A stretch of 64,000 nucleotides of DNA from Candidatus Eisenbacteria bacterium (GTDB lineage Bacteria; Orphanbacterota; Orphanbacteria; Orphanbacterales; Orphanbacteraceae): positions 84,840 to 148,839 of the forward strand of contig JAFGGD010000008.1 in the NCBI GenBank assembly GCA_016930695.1, in the 5' to 3' direction. Shown one piece after another: positions 17,200 to 26,300 of the stretch (positions are counted from its first letter, which is position 1; the number at the start of each line of letters is the position of its first letter). The translations under genes were made by a program, and so were the position numbers. A model generated the notes under the pieces. That model ran no database searches. It saw nothing but the letters and a program-made list of their open reading frames with translations, and was not told where the DNA came from.

Positions 17200-17219
17200 T
17201 CCGGCCGTGCCGGAATCAG
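17196..17219 (+). terminator. Hairpin at the end of the GIY-YIG gene
   Basis: CTGATCCGGC (17196-17205) pairs with GCCGGAATCAG (17209-17219) across a 3-base loop with one bulged base. It includes the stop codon. There is no clear T run, so termination is only possible. Confidence 0.35.
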
Positions 17220-17226
17220 CCCCGGT

Positions 17227-17256
17227 TTGACACGCTCTCCGGCCGCTTCCTATACT
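17227..17256 (+). promoter_or_regulatory. thiGHS promoter
   Basis: A consensus TTGACA (17227-17232), 18-base spacer and TATACT (17251-17256). Transcription would start at about 17263, leaving a leader of roughly 36 bases, too short for a TPP riboswitch. Confidence 0.8.
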
Positions 17257-17298
17257 CCTAGTCGGGGGAGGCTGCACGCACAAAGGGGGAAACCCGTC

Positions 17299-18084
17299 TT
17301 GTCCCATACGAAGGATCCTCTGGTCATCGCCGGAAGGAGCTTCGGTTCCCGGCTTCTGCTCGGGACCGGCAAGTTCCCGTCCCTCGAAATCATGGCCCGC
17401 GCCGTCGAGGCGAGCGGCTCCGAGATCGTCACGGTCGCCCTCCGGCGGGTGGAGAAGGGGGCGCCGGCGGGAAACCTGCTCGACCATCTCGATCCCGACC
17501 GCGCGCTGATCCTCCCGAACACATCCGGTGCCCGGGACGCGGAGGAGGCGGTCCGTCTCGCCCGTCTCGCGCGGGCGGGGGGGATCTCGGATTGGATCAA
17601 GCTGGAGGTCACTCCCCACCCGATGCACCTCCTGCCGGACCCCATAGAAACCCTGCGGGCGGCGGAGATCCTGGTGAAGGAGGGCTTCACCGTTCTCCCC
17701 TACATCCACGCCGACCCGGTGCTGGCGCGGCGGCTGATCGAGGCGGGGACGGCGACGGTGATGCCCCTCGGCTCGGCCATCGGCACCAACCGGGGGTTGA
17801 GGACCCGGGAATCGATCGAGATCATCATCGCGGAATCCACCGTCCCGGTGGTGGTGGACGCCGGCCTGGGCGCTCCCTCTCACGCCGCCGAGTGTCTGGA
17901 GATGGGCGCCGACGCGGTGCTCGTGAACACCGCCATCGCCACCGCCGAGGACCCGGTCGCCATGGCCGCCGCCTTCCGGCTCGGCGTCGAGGCGGGGCGG
18001 ATCGCCTTCCGCGCCGGCGCGCCGCCGGAGCGACGCGACGCCGAAGCCTCCTCGCCCCTCACCGGTTTTCTAGGAGAGTCATGA
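17299..18084 (+). CDS. thiG: Thiazole synthase ThiG
   Basis: A 261-residue TIM-barrel enzyme that forms the thiazole phosphate of thiamine from deoxyxylulose phosphate, dehydroglycine and ThiS thiocarboxylate. Family motifs: [12 protein letters not shown], the lysine-containing TVALRR..EKG region, [30 protein letters not shown] and [28 protein letters not shown] split over the phosphate-binding loops. The start is a TTG at 17299, 9 bases after AAGGGGGA; no ATG or GTG lies nearby, and an upstream in-frame ATG at 17227 sits on the -35 element. The stop overlaps thiH as ATGA. Confidence 0.95.
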   Translation: MSHTKDPLVIAGRSFGSRLLLGTGKFPSLEIMARAVEASGSEIVTVALRRVEKGAPAGNLLDHLDPDRALILPNTSGARDAEEAVRLARLARAGGISDWIKLEVTPHPMHLLPDPIETLRAAEILVKEGFTVLPYIHADPVLARRLIEAGTATVMPLGSAIGTNRGLRTRESIEIIIAESTVPVVVDAGLGAPSHAAECLEMGADAVLVNTAIATAEDPVAMAAAFRLGVEAGRIAFRAGAPPERRDAEASSPLTGFLGES

Positions 18085-19196
18085 CCGAGCTCGCCGGGGC
18101 GCTCCGCGCCCTTCCCCTACGCGATCTCCTCGCCCGTTCCGAGGGGGCGACCGCCGCGGAGGTGCGCGCCGCGCTCCGACGGGAGCGGCGGGACCTGCGC
18201 GACTTGGCGGCGCTCCTCTCTCCCGCGGCGGCGGAGCTTCTGGAGGAGACGGCGCGCGCCTCGGCGGCGCTCACGGCGCGCCGCTTCGGCCGGACCATTC
18301 TTCTCTACGCGCCCCTCTATCTCTCCAATGAATGCGTGAACGTCTGCACCTACTGCGGATTCCGCGCCGATTTGGACGTGAAGCGTTCCACTCTCTCCCC
18401 TGGGGAGATCGACGAGGGGCTCGGCTTTCTCGCCCGCCTCGGATTCCGTCACGTGCTGCTCGTCACCGGCGAACACCCCAAGAAGATCCCTCTCGATTAT
18501 CTGGAGGACGGGGTGCGCCGCGCCCGCCGCCGTTTCCCCTCGGTGTCGATCGAGGTGGAGCCTCTCGACTCGGCCGGATACGGGCGCATCGTGGCCGCCG
18601 GCGCCGACGGAGTGACCCTTTATCAGGAAACCTACGACCGGGATCGTTACGGGGAGTATCACCCCCGCGGCCCGAAATCGGACTACGACAACCGGCTGGA
18701 GGCGCTCTCCCGCGCCGCCGAGGCGGGGATCCGCCGGGTGAATCTGGGCGCCCTTCTCGGCCTCGCCCCCTGGCGGGAAGAGATGTTCCGGCTCGCCCTC
18801 CACGCCTCCTATCTGACCCGGCGCTACTGGAAAACACACGTCAGCATCAGCTTTCCCCGGATCCGCGAGGCGGCGGGACATTTCGTTCCCCCCTTCCCGG
18901 TCGGTGATCGGGAGCTGACCCAGATGCTTGCCGCGCTCCGTCTTTTTCTTCCGGACGCCGGCCTGGTGGTTTCCACGCGGGAGCGCCCGCGCCTTCGGGA
19001 CGGGCTCGCCCGGATCGGCGCCACGCAGATGAGCGCCGGCTCCCGCACCGAGCCGGGCGGGTACCTCCACCCGGACGAGGCGGAGGGGCAGTTCGAGGTG
19101 GACGACTCCCGGTCCCCCGCCGAGGTGGCGGACCGGTTGCGCGAGCTGGGGCTCGACCCGGTTTGGAAGGATTGGGAGGAGGCGCTCCATGGCTGA
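18081..19196 (+). CDS. thiH: Tyrosine lyase ThiH (radical SAM)
   Basis: A 371-residue radical SAM enzyme that splits tyrosine to p-cresol and dehydroglycine for ThiG. The cluster motif is CVNVCTYC (CxxxCxxC, about residue 84), followed by [12 protein letters not shown] and [15 protein letters not shown], all typical of ThiH. Using ThiH rather than the oxygen-dependent ThiO means thiazole can be made without oxygen. It is coupled to thiG by a 4-base overlap and to thiS by an 8-base overlap. Confidence 0.95.
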   Translation: MTELAGALRALPLRDLLARSEGATAAEVRAALRRERRDLRDLAALLSPAAAELLEETARASAALTARRFGRTILLYAPLYLSNECVNVCTYCGFRADLDVKRSTLSPGEIDEGLGFLARLGFRHVLLVTGEHPKKIPLDYLEDGVRRARRRFPSVSIEVEPLDSAGYGRIVAAGADGVTLYQETYDRDRYGEYHPRGPKSDYDNRLEALSRAAEAGIRRVNLGALLGLAPWREEMFRLALHASYLTRRYWKTHVSISFPRIREAAGHFVPPFPVGDRELTQMLAALRLFLPDAGLVVSTRERPRLRDGLARIGATQMSAGSRTEPGGYLHPDEAEGQFEVDDSRSPAEVADRLRELGLDPVWKDWEEALHG

Positions 19197-19392
19197 GATC
19201 ACGGTGAACGGCGAGAGGCGACCCGTCGGCGGGCCTCTCCCTCTTCTCCGCCTTCTCGCCGAGATGGAGATCGGGCCACGCTGGGTCTTGGTGGAGAGGA
19301 ACGGCGAGCCGGTGCCCCGGGATCGTTATGAAGTCACCGTCGTCGAACCGGGGGACCGTTTGGAAATCGCCACGCCGATGGGCGGTGGTTGA
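19189..19392 (+). CDS. thiS: Sulfur carrier protein ThiS
   Basis: A 67-residue ubiquitin-fold protein ending in TPMGGG. The C-terminal glycines are adenylated and thiocarboxylated to carry sulfur to ThiG. It starts with ITVNGE, as ThiS proteins do, and contains VVEPGDRLEI before the tail. The adenylyltransferase ThiF, which it needs, is not in this operon or elsewhere in the window. Confidence 0.92.
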   Translation: MAEITVNGERRPVGGPLPLLRLLAEMEIGPRWVLVERNGEPVPRDRYEVTVVEPGDRLEIATPMGGG

Positions 19393-19394
19393 CC

Positions 19395-19414
19395 GGCCGG
19401 AGAAAAGACCGGCC
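19395..19414 (+). terminator. Hairpin after thiS
   Basis: GGCCGG (19395-19400) and CCGGCC (19409-19414) form a perfect 6-base-pair stem with an AGAAAAGA loop just after the thiS stop. No T run follows immediately. Confidence 0.4.
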
Positions 19415-19491
19415 CGGCGCGGCGCCGAAACGTCCGCAATTTTACTTGGTATAGGAAGGATCCGCCGTCGGGCGGAGGGAGGTCCCGGATC

Positions 19492-20784
19492 ATGGCGACT
19501 CGACGAATCCTTATCGCGGCGGGCGCGGCGGCGGCGCTCGCGTTCTCCGCGGCGATGCTCGCCGGCTGCGGCGGCGGAGGGGGCGAGGGAGAGGGGAAGA
19601 AGATCGAGGCGGCCGCGCCCACGGCGGCGGCCCTTCCCGGCGCGACCGTCTATCTGGCCCAGGCGCAGTTCATTCAGGAGCGCGGGAAGGACGGCAAAAA
19701 CCACGCCGTTCCCGGCCCGGCCCGCATGGTGATCCTCACGCGCGGCGCGAACGGCTGGGACGAAGAGGTGGTCGAGGACCCGGAGAGCAACGTCTTCCAC
19801 AAAGCGATGTGGTATGCGCCGCCCGAGGGGGAACCGGGAATACTCACCATCGGCGCCGTCGGCGCGCATCTGAAGATCTGGCGGCGCGGCGCGGACGGTT
19901 GGACCGGGGAGTCGCTCTGGAATCCCACCTTCGGAGGCGAATACGATCGTCTCCGCGACTTCGAGGTCGCCGACGTCGACGGCGACGGCGCGGATGAGAT
20001 CGCGATCGCCACGCACGACCAGGGCGTGGTCGCCGTGATGCGCCGCGTGGGCGGCGGGTGGGTCGCCGAGGAGCTGTACCGAGAGGGGAATACTTTCGTC
20101 CACGAGATCGAAACGGGGGACGTGGACGGCGACGGCCGCGCCGAGGTTTTTTCCACCCCCAGCCTGCCGAACAAGCTGGACGGATCGGAACAGCCGGGGC
20201 GGATCGACCGCTACGACTACGAGAAGGGGGGATGGGTGCGGAGCGTGGTCGCCGAACTCCCGACGCGGCACGTGAAGGAGATCCTCTGCGTCACGCCGGA
20301 CGGCGAGGAGCGCCCGGTTCTCTTCGCGGCGCTGGAAGGGGAGAAGATCGGAGGCGCCGAGCAGGGAGACTCCACGCGGATCCGCCTCTACCGCTTCGCC
20401 CGCGGCGCGGTCCGTTTCACCGACATCGCCGGCCTCCCCGGCAACCTCTGCCGTTTCCTCGTTTGGGCGGACACCGACGGCGACGGCGCGCGCGAGCTGA
20501 TCGCCTCCACCAAAAGCGAAGGGATCTGGCGGCTCGATCCTCCCGCCCCGGACGGCGGTGACGAGTGGAGCCGCCGCCTCGTGGCGCGCGGGACCTCCGG
20601 CTTCGAGCACGCCACCTTCGCCTCCGATCTGGACGGCGACGGCCGCGACGATCTGGTGGTCGCCTCGGACGATCAGAAAGAGCTCCGCGTCTATCGGTGG
20701 GACGGGAGCGCCTATAAGAAGGGAGTGATCGGCCCGCTCAAGGGGGACACCATCACCTTCAACGTCACCACGCGCGTTCCCTAG
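19492..20784 (+). CDS. Secreted lipoprotein with FG-GAP/VCBS-type repeats
   Basis: A 430-residue exported lipoprotein. The signal peptide ends in the lipobox LAGC (cysteine about residue 26), followed by a glycine-rich linker. At least four repeats of the calcium-binding type are visible: VADVDGDGADEI, TGDVDGDGRAEV, WADTDGDGARE and ASDLDGDGRDDL, spaced as in a beta-propeller. Such proteins are usually cell-surface or periplasmic and bind calcium or partners; the ligand is unknown. It has no operon partner: thiS is 99 bases upstream behind a hairpin, and a terminator follows. Confidence 0.8.
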   Translation: MATRRILIAAGAAAALAFSAAMLAGCGGGGGEGEGKKIEAAAPTAAALPGATVYLAQAQFIQERGKDGKNHAVPGPARMVILTRGANGWDEEVVEDPESNVFHKAMWYAPPEGEPGILTIGAVGAHLKIWRRGADGWTGESLWNPTFGGEYDRLRDFEVADVDGDGADEIAIATHDQGVVAVMRRVGGGWVAEELYREGNTFVHEIETGDVDGDGRAEVFSTPSLPNKLDGSEQPGRIDRYDYEKGGWVRSVVAELPTRHVKEILCVTPDGEERPVLFAALEGEKIGGAEQGDSTRIRLYRFARGAVRFTDIAGLPGNLCRFLVWADTDGDGARELIASTKSEGIWRLDPPAPDGGDEWSRRLVARGTSGFEHATFASDLDGDGRDDLVVASDDQKELRVYRWDGSAYKKGVIGPLKGDTITFNVTTRVP

Positions 20785-21145
20785 CGGGGCGCGGCGACGC
20801 GAGATCGATCCCGCGGCCCCGGCCTCCCCGCCGGGGCCGTTCTCTTTCGAATGGGAGTCGGCTTTTATTGTTTTTACGGAGAGGCGGGCCGTTTCTCTCG
20901 GCCGGGAGGCGATCGGGGGCTTCCAAACAGAGGCTGCCTATACGGAACGGTTCGTAGTTGCTCTTCGAGCCGAACGTGATCCGGGAAATCCCGTTTAGGG
21001 ACAGGAAGCCCGGATACTTTACATCGCAGAGTATGTATTCTCCCCGCATCCGGAGAACAGGAACAGGGCCGATCCGATCAGAAGCGCGGTCCATTTTCCG
21101 CTCGTGAGCTTTTCTCTTCCTTTTCCCTGTCCCCGAAGTATTTTT
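20785..21145. other. 361-base gap between convergent genes
   Basis: The gap holds a terminator at 20815-20848 and then about 250 bases clearly lower in GC than the rest of the window (20860-21110). Small frames there have no recognisable similarity, no promoter and no ribosome binding site. A decayed gene or a foreign remnant is possible. Confidence 0.5.
20815..20848 (+). terminator. Rho-independent terminator of the FG-GAP lipoprotein gene
   Basis: GGCCCCGGC (20815-20823), a 6-base loop, and GCCGGGGCC (20830-20838) form a perfect 9-base-pair stem, followed by a T-rich GTTCTCTTTC. Confidence 0.7.
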
Positions 21146-23398
21146 TCACTCCCCCGCCGTTTCCCCCATCGCCTCGACCACCGCGAGCGTGGTCAGGTTG
21201 ACCACGTCCTCCACCGTCGGTCGTTCCGGGAGGATGTGCGCGGGGAGGCGCGTGCCGAGAAGGAGCGGCCCGATGGAGACCGCGTCGCCGAGGTGTTGCA
21301 GCAAGTGGAGGGCGAGGCGCCCCGACTGCAGATCCGGAAAGACGAGCACGTTCGCGTCCCCCTCCAACGTGGAGAAGGGGAACTGCTCCCGGCGGAGGCG
21401 GCCGTCCACGGCGACGGCGAGCTGCATCTCCCCGTCCAGCGCGAGCCCGGGCGCGCGCTCCTTGGCGATCTCCGCCGCCCGCCGCGCCCGCCGCGCCGAC
21501 TCGTGATCGACCGCGCCGAAGTTGGAGAGGGAGAGGAGCGCCACCGCCGGCTCCACGCCGAGGGAGCGGGCGGTTCGCGCCGCGAGGAGCGCCGTCTCCG
21601 CCAGATCCTCGGCGGTCGGATCCGGGTTCACCGCGCAATCGGCGAGGAACCAGATCCTCTTCGGCAGAAGAACCACGTGCAGGCCGGAGATCTTGCGGAT
21701 CGCCTCGGCGGGACCGATCACCTCCCGGATCGCCTGGAGAGGATCCGCGCCGGGGGGCGAGCCGACCATCATCAGGTCCGCGTCGCCGCCGTGCAGCATC
21801 ATCGCCGCGAAGATCTCCTCTCGGGCGACGCGCCTCTCCGCGACGGCGCGCACCACGCCGCGCCTCCCGCGCATCGCGAAGTAAGCCTCCGCGTAGGCGT
21901 CGGCGCGCCCGCTCTTCGCGGGGTCGATCACGCGGGCGCCTCCCAGGTCGACGCGGACCCGTTCCGCGGCGGCGCGCACCTCCTCCTCGCGGCCGAGCAG
22001 GATCGGCCGGACGATCCCCTCGTCGGTGAGGATGGCGCAGGCGCGGAGCACCGCCTCGTCGGCGCCGTCGGTGAAGACCACCCGGCGGCCGCTCCGGCGC
22101 GCCCGCATCATGAGCCCCCGGAGCGTCTCCCGCCCCGTGCCGAAGCGAACGGTCAGGCTCTCCTGATACGCCTCCATCTCCACCGGAAGGCGGGCCACTC
22201 CCTCCTCGACGGCGCACCGCGCCACCGCGGCGGACTCGCGCACCAGCACGCGCGGGTCGATCAGTTTAGGCAAAAGATATTCCGGCCCGAAGCTGAACCG
22301 CTCGCGGCCGTAGGCCCGCTCCACCTCTTCCACCACGTCCTCCCGGGCCAGGTCGGCGAGGGCGCCGGCGGCGGCGAGCATCATCCCCTCGGTGATCCGC
22401 GTCGCCTGCACGTCCAGCGCCCCCCGGAAGATGTAGGGGAAGCTGAGCAGGTCCACCACCGCGTTGGGGTGGCTGTCGAGCGCGGTGGCGAAGATCAGGT
22501 CCCGGCGGCTCGCGCGCGCCTCCTCGTAACCGATCTCCGGCTCCGGCGTGGCGAGGGCGAAAACGACGGGGAAGCGGTTCATGCTCCGGATCATGTCCTG
22601 GTCGAGCACGCCCGCCGCCGAGGCGCCGACGAACACGTCCGCCCCGTCCAGTCCCGCGGCGAGATCCCGCGCGGTGTCCTCCCGGGCGTAGGCGCGCTGG
22701 TAATCGTGCAGGTCCTTCCGGTCCGGCCGGATCAGCCCCCGCTCGTCGTAGACGAGCAGGTTCTCGGGGAGCACGCCGAGTCGAAGGAGAAGCCGGGCGC
22801 ATCCGGTCCCCACCGTGCCGGCGCCGCAGATCACCACCCGCACCCCGTCGACCCTTTTCTCCACCAGGTCGAGGGCGTTTCGGAGCGCGGCGACGGCGAC
22901 CACCGCGTTGCTGTACAGGTTCTCGTGGAAGACGGGAATGTCCAGGCTCTCGCTCAGCTTGTCGTAAATATAAAGCCCCTCCGGCGCGCGGATGTCCTTC
23001 AGGTTGATGCCGCCGAATGTGGGCGCGCAGAGGCGCACCGTCTCGATGAAACGGTCCGGGTCGCTCGTATCCAGCTCGAGATCGAACACGTCGATGTCGG
23101 CGAGCCGTTTGAAGAGGACCGCCATCCCTTCCAGCATCGGCTTCGCCGCCTCGGGGCCCACGTCCCCCAGCCCGGGGACCGCCGATCCGTTGGAGATCAC
23201 GCCGACCAGGTTCCCGCGCGAGGTGTAGCGGAAGGCCAGCCCCCTCTCCCGGGCGATCTCCTCGGAGGGGAAGGAGGCGCCGGGAAGATAGGCGAGCCTC
23301 AACTCACGCGGCGAAAGGCACGGCTTGGTGGGGCGCAGCTCGATTTTGCCCGGTCTCCCCTGGGCGTGATAGGCGAGGGAGTCCTCTCTTTCGATCAT
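21146..23398 (-). CDS. MaeB-like protein: malic-enzyme domain with altered metal site fused to a phosphotransacetylase-like domain
   Basis: A 750-residue homologue of NADP-malic enzyme MaeB. Malic N-terminal domain about 1-150, NAD(P)-binding domain with GAGTVGTGCA about 155-415, phosphotransacetylase-like domain about 425-750. The catalytic tyrosine (Tyr37, LAYLPGA) and lysine (Lys86, AAKPMLEG) of malic enzymes are kept. The metal ligands are not: the usual ED of NLEDIKAPE is NLKDIRAPE (Lys134, Asp135), and HDDQHGT is HENLYSN (158-164). It therefore may not decarboxylate malate in the usual way. The phosphotransacetylase-like part keeps LSLSNFG and DGEMQLAVAV but, as in MaeB, may be regulatory. 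The start overlaps the upstream dikinase stop as ATGA. Confidence 0.85.
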   Translation of the reverse strand: MIEREDSLAYHAQGRPGKIELRPTKPCLSPRELRLAYLPGASFPSEEIARERGLAFRYTSRGNLVGVISNGSAVPGLGDVGPEAAKPMLEGMAVLFKRLADIDVFDLELDTSDPDRFIETVRLCAPTFGGINLKDIRAPEGLYIYDKLSESLDIPVFHENLYSNAVVAVAALRNALDLVEKRVDGVRVVICGAGTVGTGCARLLLRLGVLPENLLVYDERGLIRPDRKDLHDYQRAYAREDTARDLAAGLDGADVFVGASAAGVLDQDMIRSMNRFPVVFALATPEPEIGYEEARASRRDLIFATALDSHPNAVVDLLSFPYIFRGALDVQATRITEGMMLAAAGALADLAREDVVEEVERAYGRERFSFGPEYLLPKLIDPRVLVRESAAVARCAVEEGVARLPVEMEAYQESLTVRFGTGRETLRGLMMRARRSGRRVVFTDGADEAVLRACAILTDEGIVRPILLGREEEVRAAAERVRVDLGGARVIDPAKSGRADAYAEAYFAMRGRRGVVRAVAERRVAREEIFAAMMLHGGDADLMMVGSPPGADPLQAIREVIGPAEAIRKISGLHVVLLPKRIWFLADCAVNPDPTAEDLAETALLAARTARSLGVEPAVALLSLSNFGAVDHESARRARRAAEIAKERAPGLALDGEMQLAVAVDGRLRREQFPFSTLEGDANVLVFPDLQSGRLALHLLQHLGDAVSIGPLLLGTRLPAHILPERPTVEDVVNLTTLAVVEAMGETAGE

Positions 23399-26300
23399 GG
23401 CGACTTCTCCTTCCGGTCCGAGGGGGGCGGAGGGGCGAGCGGGCGGCCTAGCAGCGTTCCCCGCAACGTTTCGAGGAAGGTGACCACCGGACGGGCCTGC
23501 AGGATCCAGAGCCGCGTCTCCTCGATGCCGAACTCGATGTCGAGGGGATAACCGTAGGCCGATTCGAGCCGGTCCGCGGTGCGCACCAGCTCGCACAGCT
23601 CCACGTACTCCAGCGCCGGGCGGAAACGCTGGTGGTAGAGCGTCTCGGTGCGGACGGTCCCCTCTCCGGCGGCGCGGTCGAAGACGATTTGTTCCCGCTT
23701 GTCTCCGGTGCGATAGCGGAAACGGAGCGTTCCGGTTTGGAGGTCCTCTTCCTTGGCGACGGTGATCCGGTCCGCGCCGACCGTGCCGGAGACGATCCCT
23801 TCGCCGAGACCGAGCCCGGCGTCGATCACCATCTCGCCCATCTTTCTCTCCGCCGCGTTCACCGTCTGCAGCACGCCGGATACCCGGGAGCGGACGATCC
23901 TTTGCACGATCACGCCGCCGCCGATCCGGTCCAACCCGATTTCGAGCACCGACCGGTTGTGGATCGCCCTCTCCGTCCAGAGCCCGCTCCAAGCTCGTTT
24001 GAGATGTAAAAGGAGAGGGCGCCCGCCGCGCACGAAGAGGAAGGTCTCGAACTCGCCCGCGCGGGCGGCCGTCTCGGCGTCCTCCTCGAGGGCGGAGGAA
24101 CGGATCGCGACGTACGGGAGGGATCCCTCGCCGGACGCCTCATCCGCGAAGAGCGAACGGTACGCCTCCGTCACCTCTCGCGCGAGATCGCGCGGGAGCT
24201 CCACCTCCTCCCAGAGGGAGCGGATCAGCCGGGACCGATCGGTTCGGTCCAAATCCTCCCGCTCCGACACCGATTCGATCGCCTCGCGAAGCGTGGAGGG
24301 CCTGCCGGTGATCCCCCTCACCCGGTCCGCCGCCGGGCCGAGAGGGGACTCGAGGGCTTCGCGGAAGGCGCTGTCCGTCACGGCGAACCAGGGGGGGACG
24401 ACGGCGGCGCCGAGAAGCAGCTCCATCTCCGCCAGGTTCGCCGCCTTCCATCCGAAGAGGGGAGAGAGGGGGAAACCGCCGTCGGCGGGGCGGAGCACGT
24501 GCCTCTCCCGGAGTCGGTCCCTCGTTCGCCGGTCTTCCTCGTCGACCCGCGCGGCGATCCTTTCGAATCGCTCGCTCTCCTCCGGCGGGACGCCGAGCAC
24601 GCGGTCGATCCGGGCGAGCTTGCGCAGCGCGTGGCGGAGCCCTACGCGGTGGTCCGGCGCGCGCTCCATCTCGTCGACGCGTCCGATCCAATCGCGGCGC
24701 AGCTCGGCCAGCCGGTTCCGCACGGCGCGGTCCACCGGTTCGGGGTCGATTCTCTCCGGCGGGAGTTCGGCGCCGAGAAGTCGGTGCGCGCCGCCGGTGT
24801 CCTCCAGGGTCGCGCGGAGGGCGAGCAGGTCGAGGCGGAGGCCGAGCGCCTCGAAGGCGGAGCGCGCCGCGGGGATCCGGTGGAGCGCGTAGTCCTGGAA
24901 GGCGTCGTGTCTTTCCCGGATCTCCCGCGCGATCCGTTCCAACTCCTCCCGCGCCACGGCGCCCGCCTTCCGGTTCTCCAGGATCGTTTCGAGAAGGGCG
25001 GCCCTCTCCGATCCTTCCCCCTCGCCTCGGAAGGCGCGGTTCAGGAAGAGTTCCTGCACGGCGTGCCGCGCGAGCGCGGGATCCTCCAGGCGGACGAGGA
25101 TCTTCTCGATGCCGTGGCGCGCCCGGAGGCGATCGCCGCGGAGCCGGAGGATCTCCTCCTCGTCGGTCGCGCCGGAGAGCAGGCGGCACGCCTCGCCGAA
25201 GCGGAGGAAGCTCTCGTGCAGCGCCGTCACGTCGCTCCCCCGGCCGAGCACGCGCAACGTCCCCTCCTCGGCGTCGACCACGACCAGATCCCCCTCGCGG
25301 AGGAGATGGCTTCTCTCACGGACACGCCGCCGGATCGCCGCGCGGTATCCCTCCACGTCGCGGAACTCGTCTTCGAACTCCAACGTTCGATAGCGGAGCG
25401 CCGCGGCGCCTTCTTCGGAGTCCCGTTCCCACTCGCCGGAGATGATGAGCGCGGGTTTGCGGAACTGGATCGCGATCAGGCCGGCGTGGCTGAGAGCGCC
25501 GCCGCCGGTGGAGACGATCGCCGCGGCGTGGTAGAGGTAGGTGTTGTCCTCGGGCCGCACCGTCGGGGCGACCAGAACCGCGCCGTCCAGATCGCGCGGA
25601 TCCCGCCCCTCCACGCCGAAAAGGGCGAACCCGGCGGCGCGTCCCGGCGACGCTCTCAGCCCCGCGAGAACCCTCTCCCCCGGCGCCGGCCGCGGCCGCC
25701 TCGCCGGGTTCGGCGCGCGGAATCGTTCCCGCTTGCGCGCCGCCGTTTCCCGGTCGTCCTTTCCGGCGGCTTCTTCGTCGATCACCGGATAATCGTTGGA
25801 GCGCAGCACGCGGTGAAGCTCGGCGCGGTCGGTGCTCGCGTTGGATCGCCACTGCCCGCGCCCCTTTTCGCGATGGAGGAAGAGGCACGGTCCGCGGGTG
25901 AAGAAAGCGAGACGAGAAACGCCGCCGCCGTCGCGGAGCACGTAGATCTCGAGTGAGGGGCCGCGGAGGGCGAGGCGGGCGCGCTGCACCTCATAGCCGT
26001 TCAGGCTGCCGGTGGTCCGGAAGCGAAGGGTCCGCCCCAGGTCCGCCACGAGCCGCGCCAGGTCCGCCGCTTCCGCCACCACGCGGTCCTTGTCCGCCAG
26101 GATCCGGGCGAAGCGCTCCGTTTCGTGTTCGCGGCGGAAATGCGTTTCGGGGCGACGGCGGAACGCCTCGAGGCGCTCCTCGATCTCGCCGCAGGCGACG
26201 GCCCGCCGGAGCGGTTCCAGGAGCGCGCTCTCCAGGCCGATCTGTCCGACCGGCCGCTCCGCCTCCTCCTCCGGGATCGGCGTCGCCTCCAGGCCGAGGG

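Noticed and set aside
17256..17298. A TPP riboswitch before thiG
   Set aside because: The promoter leaves only about 36 bases of leader, and no THI-box motif such as CTGAGA is present.
20765..21094. A 109-codon minus-strand frame in the low-GC gap
   Set aside because: No ribosome site, promoter or similarity, and it reads into the terminator of the convergent gene.
21104..23551. An 815-codon plus-strand frame opposite the MaeB-like gene
   Set aside because: Shadow frame with no family resemblance; the minus-strand protein is well conserved.
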